Source of the DNA: an uncultured Cardiobacterium sp.
Lineage (GTDB): Bacteria > Pseudomonadota > Gammaproteobacteria > Cardiobacteriales > Cardiobacteriaceae
NCBI RefSeq assembly: GCF_938028825.1
Contig: NZ_CALIZP010000022.1
Coordinates: 62,001-126,000, forward strand
Length of the DNA stretch: 64,000 nt
Direction: 5' to 3'
Position 1 is the first letter of the stretch. Each line of letters starts with the position of its first letter. Below, in pieces: positions 15,515 through 22,917 of the stretch. The position numbers and the translations under genes are program-made. The notes under the pieces were generated by a model, which did not search any database, was not told the DNA's origin, and was given only the letters and a program-made list of their open reading frames with translations.

Positions 15515-15571
15515 TCCCCACGGGAGACCACTCCCGTTGGGGCGGTCTCCCTCTTTTTTTGGGAGACCACC
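15515..15571 (+). promoter_or_regulatory. Three-hairpin gene leader (before 15572 gene)
   Basis: Clearest copy: CCCCACGGGAG/CTCCCGTTGGGG, then GGGAGACC/GGTCTCCC, then GGTCTCCC pairing again with GGGAGACC, which contains the ribosome site. Confidence 0.65.
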
Positions 15572-16216
15572 ATGAACGACATAGTTGAAATCCTCACCAT
15601 TGACGGCTACGCCGTCGAAATCTTCCACGATCCCGATGGCGAATCGCCGCGTACTTGGTGCAGCAGTACGCTCTGCATCGCACTCCGTCGCTATAATTTT
15701 GGCGGTGAACGCTTGTCCGGCGATGCCGGTTCATGCGCTGAAGCCTTCGCCTGGCATCTGGCCGAACAAGGCTTGCACGAGCGAGACATCATCTGCCTAC
15801 CGATCTACATGTATGAACATGGCGGCATCGTACTGAAATGCTGTCCTTTCAATGACCGCTGGGACAGCGGCCAAGTCGGTTTTCTCTACGAGAGGCGTAC
15901 CGACATTCGCCGTGAGTTTGGCGTCAAGCGCATCAGCCCTAAGCTGGAATGCCGCATCTATGACCGTCTGCGCGGCGAAATCGAGGCACTATCCGCTTGG
16001 GCCAATGGCGATGTCTACGGTTTTCGCATTCCCGCCCTGGATATTGTCTGTGGCGGCTACTACGGCTGGGATCATCGCGCATCCGGCCTGCTGGAAGCGG
16101 CAACGGAAGACATCCGCTACGCCGTACGGCAACAGCGCCATGATCACTTCAGCCGCCTGAAACGCCTCATTCGCAGCAAGGTGCCGCTGCAATACCGCCC
16201 GGCGTTGGCGTTCTGA
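15572..16216 (+). CDS. Conserved phage/element protein (WDSGQVGF family)
   Basis: 214 residues from the ATG at 15572. The segments LPIYMYEHGGIVLKCCPFNDRWDSGQVG, KRISPK and GDVYGFRI belong to a hypothetical family I recognise from phages and mobile elements; no biochemical role is established to my knowledge. Single-domain, soluble, no signal peptide. Second gene of operon D behind a leader. The conserved Trp, Asp, His and Tyr residues would fit an enzyme or nucleic-acid-binding protein, but that is speculation. Confidence 0.65.
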   Translation: MNDIVEILTIDGYAVEIFHDPDGESPRTWCSSTLCIALRRYNFGGERLSGDAGSCAEAFAWHLAEQGLHERDIICLPIYMYEHGGIVLKCCPFNDRWDSGQVGFLYERRTDIRREFGVKRISPKLECRIYDRLRGEIEALSAWANGDVYGFRIPALDIVCGGYYGWDHRASGLLEAATEDIRYAVRQQRHDHFSRLKRLIRSKVPLQYRPALAF

Positions 16217-16243
16217 ATCTTCGGCCACCCCAGTGGCCTTTCT

Positions 16244-16300
16244 TCCCCACGGGGCATCTGCCCCGCCGGGGTGATGCCCCTTCTTTTTGAAGGAGGTTTT
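16244..16300 (+). promoter_or_regulatory. Three-hairpin gene leader (before 16301 gene)
   Basis: CCCC..GGGGC-ATCT-GCCCC..GGGG, alternative GGGGCAT/ATGCCCC, then CCTTC-TTTTT-GAAGG covering the AAGGAGG ribosome site. Confidence 0.6.
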
Positions 16301-16964
16301 ATGCAAACCAATCAGTCGACCGCTGCCGCACCGGACAACGAAGATTTTGTGCATTCCCTGCTGTGTTTCTTGCACGATCACGGCAATTTGTACCTGCACC
16401 GCCAGGTCAATGTGACGGACGGTTTCGCCCGTCATGCCGGTACGGTAGGTGAGCTACAGCTCGCCATGCGTTACTGCCGTCATCAGGAGGTAGAGCGGTT
16501 ACGCGACATCGTCATCCTGCCGCAGACGGAAGAACCCTGTGATGGCATCACTGCCTTTCTGGCTCAGGCCACCTGGTGGGGCTGCACGGAAGACGGCAAC
16601 AACTGGCGCGGATGCATCGTCCATCCGGATGTTGTCCTGATCACCTGTGCCGATGACGATGGCCGCTTGGGCTCACGCGGCACTGGCATCACGCGGCCTG
16701 GTCAAGGCCACCGTGCAGATTCCCGGCAGCCTTGTCGTGCGTCGCCCGGATTGCCTCGACGCCTTGGCCATCCTTTTTGCAACCAACACGCAAAAAGTGT
16801 TTCTGCCGGAGCAGCTGCGCGACATGGGCATCCACATCCCGGAGAACGGGGTCGCCGAACAGGATCCCTACCGCTTCCGCCTCAAATTCTGTTGGCGGGA
16901 CGATACCTGGCGTGTCGCCCTGGACGGTGAGGGTATCCTCGACGTCGAGCGCTGTGAGCGTTGA
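16301..16964 (+). pseudogene. Unknown operon D gene with a one-base frameshift
   Basis: The frame from the ATG at 16301 (AAGGAGG upstream) is coherent to about codon 120 (HPDVVLITCADDD). Coherent coding then continues in the next frame (AWAHAALASRGLVKATVQIP...) to the TGA at 16962-16964. Removing one G at 16661-16662 restores a protein of about 220 residues. The C-terminal part has FATNTQKVFLPEQLRDMGIH and FCWRDDTWRVALDGEG, not recognised. Either a real inactivation or a sequencing error. Confidence 0.6.
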
Positions 16965-16982
16965 TTGGCCAACATGGCATAC

Positions 16983-17009
16983 AACGGACAGATTTCTGTC
17001 CGTTTTTTT
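16983..17009 (+). terminator. Intrinsic terminator of operon D
   Basis: AACGGACAG-ATTT-CTGTCCGTT followed by a T run, 19 bases after the last stop codon. Confidence 0.85.
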
Positions 17010-17104
17010 GTGCCTCGGCGGAACAGATGCCATGCCCCTCTTGTGTCCGTGCCCACCCACCACGGCCATGCTATAGTCACCACAACCACGTTTACGGAGG
17101 TTTT

Positions 17105-17344
17105 ATGCCCACTATCACCATTCACAATCTTAGCGCGGAAACCCACCGCGCCTTGCAAGCACAAGCCAAAGCGGCCGGACGCAGCACCGAGGCGGAAGTT
17201 CGCCACATCCTCGACCAGGTGGTTCTACCGCCGGAACAACGGGTTGGGTTGGGTACATTGCTCGCTGCAATCGGGCAAAAATACGGTGGCGTCGAACTGA
17301 ACATCGAGCGTGAATATGAAGACCGAACACCGGATTTTTCATGA
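17105..17344 (+). CDS. FitA/StbC-type ribbon-helix-helix antitoxin, orphan
   Basis: 79 residues; MPTITIHNLSAETHRALQAQAKAAGRSTEAEVRHIL is the Arc-like ribbon-helix-helix seen in FitA/VapB antitoxins. GGAGG lies before the ATG. The stop overlaps an ATG (17341), as expected for a coupled PIN toxin, but the downstream frame has only 34 codons and no PIN residues. The toxin gene has therefore been lost, leaving an orphan antitoxin that may still repress its own promoter or neutralise another toxin. Confidence 0.75.
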   Translation: MPTITIHNLSAETHRALQAQAKAAGRSTEAEVRHILDQVVLPPEQRVGLGTLLAAIGQKYGGVELNIEREYEDRTPDFS

Positions 17345-17559
17345 CCATGATTTTGCGTGATAGCGATGCTATGGATGACGACACCTATCTGAAAACATTT
17401 GATTTCACAGCTGACGGCGTGCAACGCGCATCAGGCACCCCCTGATCAAACAAGCGCAAGACAATGCAGCGCACTCTGAAAAATCAAACCAACCCGACAA
17501 AGTTACATCCGGTCATACGTCATCGTCGTAGACTGCTGTTACGTGGTCACCCTTTACTT

Positions 17560-17898
17560 TCAGGCATCCTTGACTTCCACTGCTGTGGTATCCGCCTTGC
17601 GCCCGGTCTGAGCCAGCATGACCTGACGCAGGATATTGTTCAACCTGCTTTGATAACCTTTGCCGCTGCCTTTCAGCCAGGCAAGGACATCGGCATCAAG
17701 GCGTATCGTGATTTGTTGTTTCTTCGGGCGGAACAAGGCATTTGCCCGGTGGGCTTTGGCCCAAAATGCTTCGGTGAGAGGCGGAATATCGCTGAAATCA
17801 ATATTGTCATCGGGCATTGCCGCCAATTTTTGCAGACGGACAATGTCTTCTGCTGTTGGCGCAGGTAGCGTATCCAGGGTATATCTAACGGTGCTCAT
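17560..17898 (-). CDS. brnA: BrnA antitoxin
   Basis: 112 residues from the ATG at 17898. The pattern FWAKAHRANALFRPKKQQITIRLDADVLAWLKGSGKGYQSRLNNILRQVM is typical of BrnA: a linker that wraps the toxin, then a ribbon-helix-helix DNA-binding domain. It overlaps the upstream brnT gene by 14 bases. BrnA normally neutralises BrnT and represses the operon; the palindrome at 18175-18194 is the likely site. Confidence 0.88.
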   Translation of the reverse strand: MSTVRYTLDTLPAPTAEDIVRLQKLAAMPDDNIDFSDIPPLTEAFWAKAHRANALFRPKKQQITIRLDADVLAWLKGSGKGYQSRLNNILRQVMLAQTGRKADTTAVEVKDA

Positions 17899-18175
17899 AA
17901 CGTCTCCTCTCGGCTTTGCTTGCACGACGGGCGGAAATAATGCGGATAACCGTACATCCGTCCCGGTTTTGATAGGTATGCGCCATCAGCAAAAGCAGGG
18001 TATTGCTGGCATAGCCGATGCTCTGCCAGCGGATCTCTCCATTTTCAAACCGATCCTGCGAAACCAGGCAATGCGGGTCACGAAATACGGAAACGGCATC
18101 CACGAACGTTACGCCATGTTTGCGCAAATTGCTTGCGGCCTTGTGTTCATCCCATTCAAAAACGATGTGTTCCAT
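17885..18175 (-). CDS. brnT: BrnT ribonuclease toxin
   Basis: 96 residues from the ATG at 18175. FEWDEHKAASNLRKHGVTFVDA is the BrnT signature (WDxxKxxxNxxKHG), and VIRIISARRASKAERRRYE is the RelE-like C-terminal catalytic strand with the ISAR motif. Expected to cleave RNA in translation stress. Toxin-first order matches brnTA operons. Confidence 0.9.
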   Translation of the reverse strand: MEHIVFEWDEHKAASNLRKHGVTFVDAVSVFRDPHCLVSQDRFENGEIRWQSIGYASNTLLLLMAHTYQNRDGCTVIRIISARRASKAERRRYEHR

Positions 18176-18194
18176 AACTACATTAGTGTAGTTA
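18175..18194. promoter_or_regulatory. Probable brnTA operator palindrome
   Basis: TAACTACA-TTAG-TGTAGTTA, a perfect 8-base inverted repeat touching the brnT start codon. Its position suits autorepression by BrnA. Confidence 0.6.
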
Positions 18195-18277
18195 CAGAAA
18201 GCCGTTGGTTCAACAAAGAATCCGCGAGACTGCTGTTCCACCTGCTTTCCGGGCTAAAAGCCTGCCGCAGCTTTCTC

Positions 18278-18305
18278 TTGCCCGTATGGGTGGCAGTGAT
18301 ATACT
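18278..18305 (+). promoter_or_regulatory. Sigma-70 promoter of operon E
   Basis: TTGCCC (18278-18283), 16-base spacer, TATACT (18300-18305). The shared transcript start AGTTGGCGAACTCAAAACGC follows at 18315. Confidence 0.6.
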
Positions 18306-18385
18306 CAGGTCAGTAGTTGGCGAACTCAAAACGCACTAGAGCCGGATCAAGATAAGGCGTCCCCTACTAGGGTGGCGACCGAAAC

Positions 18386-18424
18386 GTCGTTGGCAGTTCC
18401 GGCACCCCGTCACGGGGCAACGAC
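18386..18424 (+). ncRNA. Operon-leader RNA motif, copy E
   Basis: GTCGTT (18386-18391) pairs with AACGAC (18419-18424); inner hairpin CCCCG-TCA-CGGGG. Compared with copy C, the last base pair of the outer stem changed from C-G to T-A and the inner stem changed on both sides. Confidence 0.62.
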
Positions 18425-18458
18425 CTCAATCCGCTGCATCGCTGCAGCATCTCAAACC

Positions 18459-18524
18459 CGCAGGGGAAACATCCCCTGTGTGGACGTTTCTCCTGCGTTT
18501 TCTTTTCTGACACAGGAGAACACC
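18459..18524 (+). promoter_or_regulatory. Three-hairpin gene leader (before 18525 gene)
   Basis: CAGGGG/CCCCTG stem, alternative GGGGAAAC/GTTTCTCC, then TCTCCTG/CAGGAGA covering the ribosome site. Confidence 0.62.
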
Positions 18525-18893
18525 ATGCAAACCACCCTCACCACTCGCCGCCTCATCGGCTTCCTCTGCGATCTTGAGCTGCAAGGCTTCGATGGCTGCT
18601 TGGCCGTCTATGCCGACAAGGCATGGGCCGAGCTGCCCAATGGCGCCATACGGTCATTGCCCCTGGCTTATCGCCAGGAATACGGCAACCGGCACGAACC
18701 GCCCCGTTGCGAACCTTGCGACCCGGAAAAAGTCGCTTATTTGATCCGGCGCGCTGCACGGATCGTCCTACAATGGGAAAACTGCCAGGACGGGGGCAGT
18801 ATAGATTCCTGCACCTGCTATACCCGTAGGACAGACAATCCCCATCAGTGGGAAGAGTCTGTCGAATTCCCCGACGACACCTTGCCATTCTGA
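18525..18893 (+). CDS. Unknown element protein
   Basis: 122 residues from the ATG at 18525 with CAGGAGA upstream. Soluble, no signal. Contains several cysteines in two clusters (RCEPCDP and DSCTCYTRR) that could bind metal, and a hydrophobic helix LIRRAARIVLQWEN between them. It ends in an acidic segment (VEFPDDTLPF). No family recognised. First gene of operon E. Confidence 0.6.
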   Translation: MQTTLTTRRLIGFLCDLELQGFDGCLAVYADKAWAELPNGAIRSLPLAYRQEYGNRHEPPRCEPCDPEKVAYLIRRAARIVLQWENCQDGGSIDSCTCYTRRTDNPHQWEESVEFPDDTLPF

Positions 18894-18930
18894 CCCGGTG
18901 CAGTGCCGGACAGTGGACTATCTTTCACCA

Positions 18931-18989
18931 CCCGCAGGGTATCGCCCTGCGGCGGTTCCCTGTTTCCTCTTTCAGCACAGGAGAACCCC
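18931..18989 (+). promoter_or_regulatory. Three-hairpin gene leader (before 18990 gene)
   Basis: CCGCAGGG-TATCG-CCCTGCGG, then GGTTC-CCTGT pairing with ACAGG-A-GAACC, which holds the ribosome site. Confidence 0.58.
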
Positions 18990-19157
18990 ATGCGTAACAT
19001 GCAGCAAGTAGCCGCCGGTGTCTGGGCGGTCATTCCTCAGGCGGTCATCCGCCGCAGCCCCCCAACATCCGTCGATGCCGGTTCATCTCGGACAGACCAC
19101 ACTGATCGACTTGCCCCGATGCGTAAGCAGACAGGGCACGGACGTCCCAGGTCATAG
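18990..19157 (+). CDS. Small unknown protein (low support)
   Basis: 55 residues from the ATG at 18990 behind a leader and ACAGGAGA. A hydrophobic N-terminal third (QQVAAGVWAVIPQAVI) precedes a basic, Ser/Thr/Arg-rich tail. No family or composition signal beyond the leader, so the coding status is uncertain. Confidence 0.35.
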   Translation: MRNMQQVAAGVWAVIPQAVIRRSPPTSVDAGSSRTDHTDRLAPMRKQTGHGRPRS

Positions 19158-19195
19158 TTATCCATCATCATCCGTGCCAGCCGGCACACCACCCA

Positions 19196-19248
19196 TGCGG
19201 GGAAAACCCCGCCGGGGTTTTTCCCGTTTGCTCAACAGGAGAATCCCC
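19196..19248 (+). promoter_or_regulatory. Gene leader/terminator-like hairpin (before DUF3275 gene)
   Basis: AAAACCCC-GCC-GGGGTTTT with GGG/CCC extension, then AACAGGAGA before the ATG. In this copy the terminator-like hairpin is the dominant structure. Confidence 0.5.
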
Positions 19249-20100
19249 ATGTCTTATCCCATACCGACGAGCCGCGCCGCCACGCGCGATACCGTCCTCC
19301 AAGGCTCTCGCCAAAGCGGCGGAGAAAAAAGCCGCGCTGCCATGCGTGACATCACCGCCAACGCTGTCCCGCCCGATGCACAGGTCGCCTTCACCGGCAC
19401 CCTGCACGTCAAGCAGGTACAGGGTCGCTTCGGTCCGTTCCCGGTCGGCACCCTCTACACCGCCATCGGTGCCTTTGCCGTCCGCGACGAGTGGCTCAAG
19501 ACCCTGGCGGAAGGCGAGTTCGAAGGCGTCTTCCACGTTGCCGAACTGTCGCTGTACAGCTATCGCGCCTACGGCGAGCAGCGCACCACTATCCGCGCTA
19601 TCATCGGCGGCTACCACCTCTGCGATACGTCTGTCGTCGAAGATGACTACGCTAACCGCGACGCCGCCAACGACGGTTTTCTGCCATATGATGACGACTG
19701 CTACATTCCGGAAGCCGACATGCCGATGCACGACGATACCTCACCAGGTGGAACAACCCTGGATTTTGTCGCCGACAACCTCGTCACAGCGGATAACCGT
19801 GGCACACAAGCTGTCACAATCCGGCCCGGCGAGACGGGTACGAACACAGAGACCGATGACGTCGCCACACCCGAGACTATCGACATCGCCACCTATGAAG
19901 ACGATAACGTCCGCCTATTGCGCAGCTACCTCGCCGGTACTGAACGTGAAGGCTGGCGTTTTGGTGAGCCGTACAAAATCGACACCACCATTGGCCGTCC
20001 GCATATCGCCAAATGCCGTTGTGCACTGGATGCCCTTGGCTATGTCCTCGACACCAGACAGCAACTGTGGCTGCCGGCTGATGACGGAGGTGCCCTGTGA
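19249..20100 (+). CDS. DUF3275 family element protein
   Basis: 283 residues from the ATG at 19249. Residues 45-125 (VAFTGTLHVKQVQGRFGPFPVGTLYTAIGAFAVRDEWLK...GVFHVAELSL) match DUF3275, a family found in integrative conjugative elements and of unknown function. Then an acidic, probably disordered linker (DYANRDAANDGFLPYDDD...), and a C-terminal domain (NVRLLRSYLAGTEREGWRFGEPYKIDTTIGRPHI). The ORF ends with a GTGA overlap into the methyltransferase gene, so the two are coupled. Confidence 0.7.
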   Translation: MSYPIPTSRAATRDTVLQGSRQSGGEKSRAAMRDITANAVPPDAQVAFTGTLHVKQVQGRFGPFPVGTLYTAIGAFAVRDEWLKTLAEGEFEGVFHVAELSLYSYRAYGEQRTTIRAIIGGYHLCDTSVVEDDYANRDAANDGFLPYDDDCYIPEADMPMHDDTSPGGTTLDFVADNLVTADNRGTQAVTIRPGETGTNTETDDVATPETIDIATYEDDNVRLLRSYLAGTEREGWRFGEPYKIDTTIGRPHIAKCRCALDALGYVLDTRQQLWLPADDGGAL

Positions 20101-21164
20101 GCGGTCTGATGCACCCGCGCGTCGCGCATAACTACGCGGCGCAAGGCTATTACCCCACCGATGAGGCCACCCTGCGCGGTCTCGACTGCTTGCTGGCTCC
20201 TACGGAAGTGGCGCTGAAAATCCTCGACCCCTGTTGCGGATGCGGCGACGCTCTGGCGTGGCTGGCGCGACGTTTCCCCTTTGCTGTCACCTACGGCATC
20301 GAGGACAACGGCGAACGGGCGGCAGCGGCCAAACGGCAAGTGCGGCACCTGCTGCACGGCGATGCCCTGGACAGCAAAGTCAGCATCGGCGCAGTCGACA
20401 TTCTCTTCCTCAACCCGCCCTACGGCTGGGCCCTGCGTGACCGCGAGGCTGGTGAAAATGGCGAACGCCTGGAACACCGCTTCCTGCACCACTTTTTTCC
20501 AGCGTTGCGTGCCGACGGCCTTCTCATCTACATCGTGCCCAAAGCGAGCGTGGATAAAGACTGTCTCGGCTGGTTGCAGGCCCGCTTCGCGGACATCGGC
20601 GTATGGGCAGCCGGCACCGACCGCTTCGACCAGATCGTCCTTATCGCACGGAAACGTGCGATACCGGGCGCTGCCTACAAGGCGTTGCGCGACCGCTTTG
20701 CCGCCTGGCAGACCGGACAAGCAACCTGGCCGACGCTGCCGCCTTCGCCGCTTGACCGCTACACCTGTACCGGCAACGACAAAAAGTTGCAGATGCAGGT
20801 CAATGAAATGGACGCCGCTGGCGTTGCCGCCACACTCGCCGAATACGGCGGTCTGTGGCGGGACTTCGATACCTTGTTCGGCAGCAGCGCCGAGGCGGGA
20901 ACCATCCGCCCGGTGCATGACCTGACCGATTGGCACACAGGCCTGCTTATTGCCTCCGGCGTGGTCAGCGGTCTGGTTGACAATGGCCGGCAACGGATCC
21001 TAATCAAGGGGCGCACCATCAAACTCAAGGCCGTCAAACGCCGCGAGAACGAGGATGGTGATGTCGTCGCCGAAGAACGGCGCGACGTATTCAGCACCGA
21101 AATCAAGGCCATCGACCTGACCCAGGGCGCGCCGACCTACGGCGATATCCTCATCATCAAATAG
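20097..21164 (+). CDS. DNA methyltransferase-like protein (NPPY motif)
   Basis: 355 residues from the GTG at 20097, favoured by GGAGG six bases upstream and overlap with the previous stop. LDPCCGCGDALAWL near residue 44 is the SAM-binding loop, and LFLNPPYGW near residue 106 is the amino-methyltransferase catalytic motif for N6-adenine or N4-cytosine. The C-terminal 150 residues are family-specific (DUF6094-like). No recognition domain or nuclease is adjacent, so an orphan element-borne methylase, perhaps for anti-restriction, is plausible. Confidence 0.75.
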   Translation: MSGLMHPRVAHNYAAQGYYPTDEATLRGLDCLLAPTEVALKILDPCCGCGDALAWLARRFPFAVTYGIEDNGERAAAAKRQVRHLLHGDALDSKVSIGAVDILFLNPPYGWALRDREAGENGERLEHRFLHHFFPALRADGLLIYIVPKASVDKDCLGWLQARFADIGVWAAGTDRFDQIVLIARKRAIPGAAYKALRDRFAAWQTGQATWPTLPPSPLDRYTCTGNDKKLQMQVNEMDAAGVAATLAEYGGLWRDFDTLFGSSAEAGTIRPVHDLTDWHTGLLIASGVVSGLVDNGRQRILIKGRTIKLKAVKRRENEDGDVVAEERRDVFSTEIKAIDLTQGAPTYGDILIIK

Positions 21165-21172
21165 GGCAACGC

Positions 21173-21239
21173 CCCATTCCCCACAGGGAATACCCCTGTG
21201 GGGGTATTCCCATCTACCCATAAGATAGGAGTACCCCTT
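21173..21239 (+). promoter_or_regulatory. Three-hairpin gene leader (before 21240 gene)
   Basis: CCCCACAGGG/CCCTGTGGGG, then GGGAATACC/GGTATTCCC, then GGTATTCC pairing with GGAGTACC (one T-G). The arms differ from the neighbouring leaders but complementarity is kept. Confidence 0.65.
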
Positions 21240-21938
21240 ATGACCCCCTACACAGCGGCGGCCGTTGCTGCCCCCAACCACACCCTGCACGCTGCAGCCA
21301 ACCACGGCGGCATGGCCGCAACCACCCTGCGCGTATTGCCAGACCCCGACGGATTACATAAAGCCGCGCCAGACGGGACACACGCCGCACAGCCATGTCG
21401 CCAGGTACTACCGGTGGACAATCATCCCGGCGTCTACTGCGACGCCTACGTGGCCGACGGTGATCGCCTCATCTTCGCCTCACTCGTGGGGCGTAGCGGC
21501 AAAATCATGGCCATGTACGGTGTAATCGTCGCCGGACTTGACCGATACTTCCGCGTGGATGGCCGCATCTTCGACATCGATAAAAGCCTGGAAAAACGGC
21601 AGACAAAACTGCCGGCAAGCTGCCGCTATGGCAAAGACTGTGTTCATGCCATGCTGTACGCACCGCCGGTCGGCAACGACAGCCTGCAACGACGGGCGCT
21701 GTTACGCGACGTGGACGATGCCCGTCTGTGGGAGACCTTGCAACACATGTCCACCCTTGGTCTGCTCGACCACTGGCGCACGGCGCTGCTGACTGCCCTG
21801 CGTGCGCAGGACATGCTGAGGCCTTTGCCGTCAATGGGCATTGACGCTGTGCTGCTCGACCTGGCCGACAACAAAGCTTATGAGGCTCTGGTGCAGGACA
21901 TGATCCGGGACGGACACCTGCGCGGGGAGGCAGCATGA
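21240..21938 (+). CDS. Unknown element protein
   Basis: 232 residues from the ATG at 21240 (ATAGGAG upstream). Soluble, with a beta-rich first half (VYCDAYVADGDRLIFASLVGRSGKIMAMYGVIVAGLDRYFRVDGRIFDID) and a helical second half. The basic segment KSLEKRQTKLPASCRYGKDC sits between them. No family recognised. It ends in an ATGA overlap with the next small gene. Part of operon E with the DUF3275 and methyltransferase genes. Confidence 0.6.
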   Translation: MTPYTAAAVAAPNHTLHAAANHGGMAATTLRVLPDPDGLHKAAPDGTHAAQPCRQVLPVDNHPGVYCDAYVADGDRLIFASLVGRSGKIMAMYGVIVAGLDRYFRVDGRIFDIDKSLEKRQTKLPASCRYGKDCVHAMLYAPPVGNDSLQRRALLRDVDDARLWETLQHMSTLGLLDHWRTALLTALRAQDMLRPLPSMGIDAVLLDLADNKAYEALVQDMIRDGHLRGEAA

Positions 21939-22120
21939 AACGCCACAGCGCGTCCCTGTTTGCTTCGGCGCTTGGCGTTGAGCTATTGGGACAGACCCTG
22001 ACCAACCTGTGCAGCCTGCGCGTTATCATCGTGCTTATCTGCATTGGCTGTTTGCTCGGCTGCTGCCATAGGCGGACAAGCCGCCACCGTTCGTGGTGGG
22101 ATGACGATGACCGACTTTGA
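21935..22120 (+). CDS. Small membrane protein
   Basis: 61 residues; ATG at 21935 overlaps the previous stop. One strongly hydrophobic helix (LRVIIVLICIGCLLGCC) is followed by RRTSRHRSWWDDDDRL. GGGGAGG in the end of the upstream gene serves as ribosome site. Last gene of operon E before the terminator at 22135. Confidence 0.5.
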   Translation: MKRHSASLFASALGVELLGQTLTNLCSLRVIIVLICIGCLLGCCHRRTSRHRSWWDDDDRL

Positions 22121-22134
22121 ACCACCCTCAACCC

Positions 22135-22155
22135 CCCGGCTGCGGCCGGGTTTTT
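22135..22155 (+). terminator. Intrinsic terminator of operon E
   Basis: CCCGGC-TGCG-GCCGGG followed by TTTTT. Confidence 0.82.
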
Positions 22156-22286
22156 GTATCACGATGCAGTATCTGCGGGCCTGCGAGAGGCAGAGAAGCC
22201 ACCCATGCTATACTCAACAGCGCGTTTCATAGCGCTATTTCCATCCGGGCCTTGCTTCCTCCTTTGCGAGGCCCGTTTTCTCCTCT

Positions 22287-22312
22287 TGCCCGGCAATGCC
22301 GGGCATTTTTTT
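22287..22312 (+). terminator. Second terminator in the gap before operon F
   Basis: TGCCCGGCA-A-TGCCGGGCA followed by seven T. A further GGGCCT/AGGCCC hairpin lies just upstream (about 22249-22274). No gene is seen in this gap. Confidence 0.75.
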
Positions 22313-22334
22313 GCCCATTGGCCGGAAACAGCGC

Positions 22335-22362
22335 TTGCCTTGTACCGCCGGACGGCTATACT
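22335..22362 (+). promoter_or_regulatory. Sigma-70 promoter of operon F
   Basis: TTGCCT (22335-22340), 16-base spacer, TATACT (22357-22362), the same arrangement as promoter E. Confidence 0.6.
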
Positions 22363-22443
22363 AAAAACCAACAGTTGGCGAACTCAAAACGCACCAGAGC
22401 CGGATCAAGATAAGGCGTCCCCTACTAGGGTGGCGACCGAAAC

Positions 22444-22482
22444 GTCGTTGGCAGTTCCGGCACCCCGTCACGGGGCAACGAC
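22444..22482 (+). ncRNA. Operon-leader RNA motif, copy F
   Basis: GTCGTT (22444-22449) with AACGAC (22477-22482) and inner CCCCG-TCA-CGGGG; same sequence as copy E. Confidence 0.6.
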
Positions 22483-22515
22483 CTCAATCCGCTGCATCGC
22501 AGCAGCATCTCAAAC

Positions 22516-22583
22516 CCGCAGGGGAAACATCTCCTGTGTGGACGTTTCTCCTGCGTTTTCTTTTCTAAAACAGGAGAAAAACA
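22516..22583 (+). promoter_or_regulatory. Three-hairpin gene leader (before 22584 gene)
   Basis: CAGGGG/CTCCTG-type stem (one arm altered relative to 18459), GGGGAAAC/GTTTCTCC, and TCTCCTG/CAGGAGA over the ribosome site. Confidence 0.6.
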
Positions 22584-22829
22584 ATGACCCTCTCAGTTGC
22601 TGAAAAGGACGAGATCTTCTCTCGCCCACTAGTTGTGCTTGTGCCAGGCGTGAGTGAACTGTCCGTCCTCAAGAGTGCCGCTGGCTATTACGTCGGCCGC
22701 ACCCTCGACGGCATGCCATACAGCCGCGAAAGCGGCTATTTCGGCACCGCCGAAAAGGCGGAAGAGGCCTTGCCCTTTGTTCGCGCTGTAGCCATTCCGG
22801 ACGAATGGCCGGAAGACGACGTGATGTAG
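22584..22829 (+). CDS. Unknown element protein
   Basis: 81 residues from the ATG at 22584 behind CAGGAGAAA. The stretch KSAAGYYVGRTLDGMPYSRESGYFGTAEKAEEAL resembles short proteins common in integrative elements (a Y-R-E-S-G-Y-F block followed by an A/E helix). Acidic C-terminus. Function unknown. First gene of operon F. Confidence 0.6.
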   Translation: MTLSVAEKDEIFSRPLVVLVPGVSELSVLKSAAGYYVGRTLDGMPYSRESGYFGTAEKAEEALPFVRAVAIPDEWPEDDVM

Positions 22830-22844
22830 TAGTACCACACCCAT

Positions 22845-22917
22845 CCCCCGGGGAAATACGTTTCCCTTGGGGACGTGTCTCCTTGGGGTTCTTTAACCTC
22901 TTGAAAAGGAGAAGCTT
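22845..22917 (+). promoter_or_regulatory. Three-hairpin gene leader (before 22918 gene)
   Basis: CCCCGGGGAAA/TTTCCCTTGGGG stem; TCTCCTT pairs with AAGGAGA over the ribosome site. Confidence 0.6.

Larger units (their letters stand above)
18315..18524 (+). repeat. Direct repeat of a whole operon leader, copy 1
   Basis: About 210 bases nearly identical to 22373-22583, covering the transcript start, RNA motif and three-hairpin leader up to the ATG. I counted only a few substitutions, mostly close to the start codon. Confidence 0.8.
22373..22583 (+). repeat. Direct repeat of a whole operon leader, copy 2
   Basis: Near-identical to 18315-18524. Recombination between the copies would delete operon E. 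Confidence 0.8.

Noticed and set aside
17341..17445. 34-codon frame after the FitA antitoxin as a toxin gene
   Set aside because: Too short and lacking PIN-domain acidic residues; more likely a remnant or chance frame.
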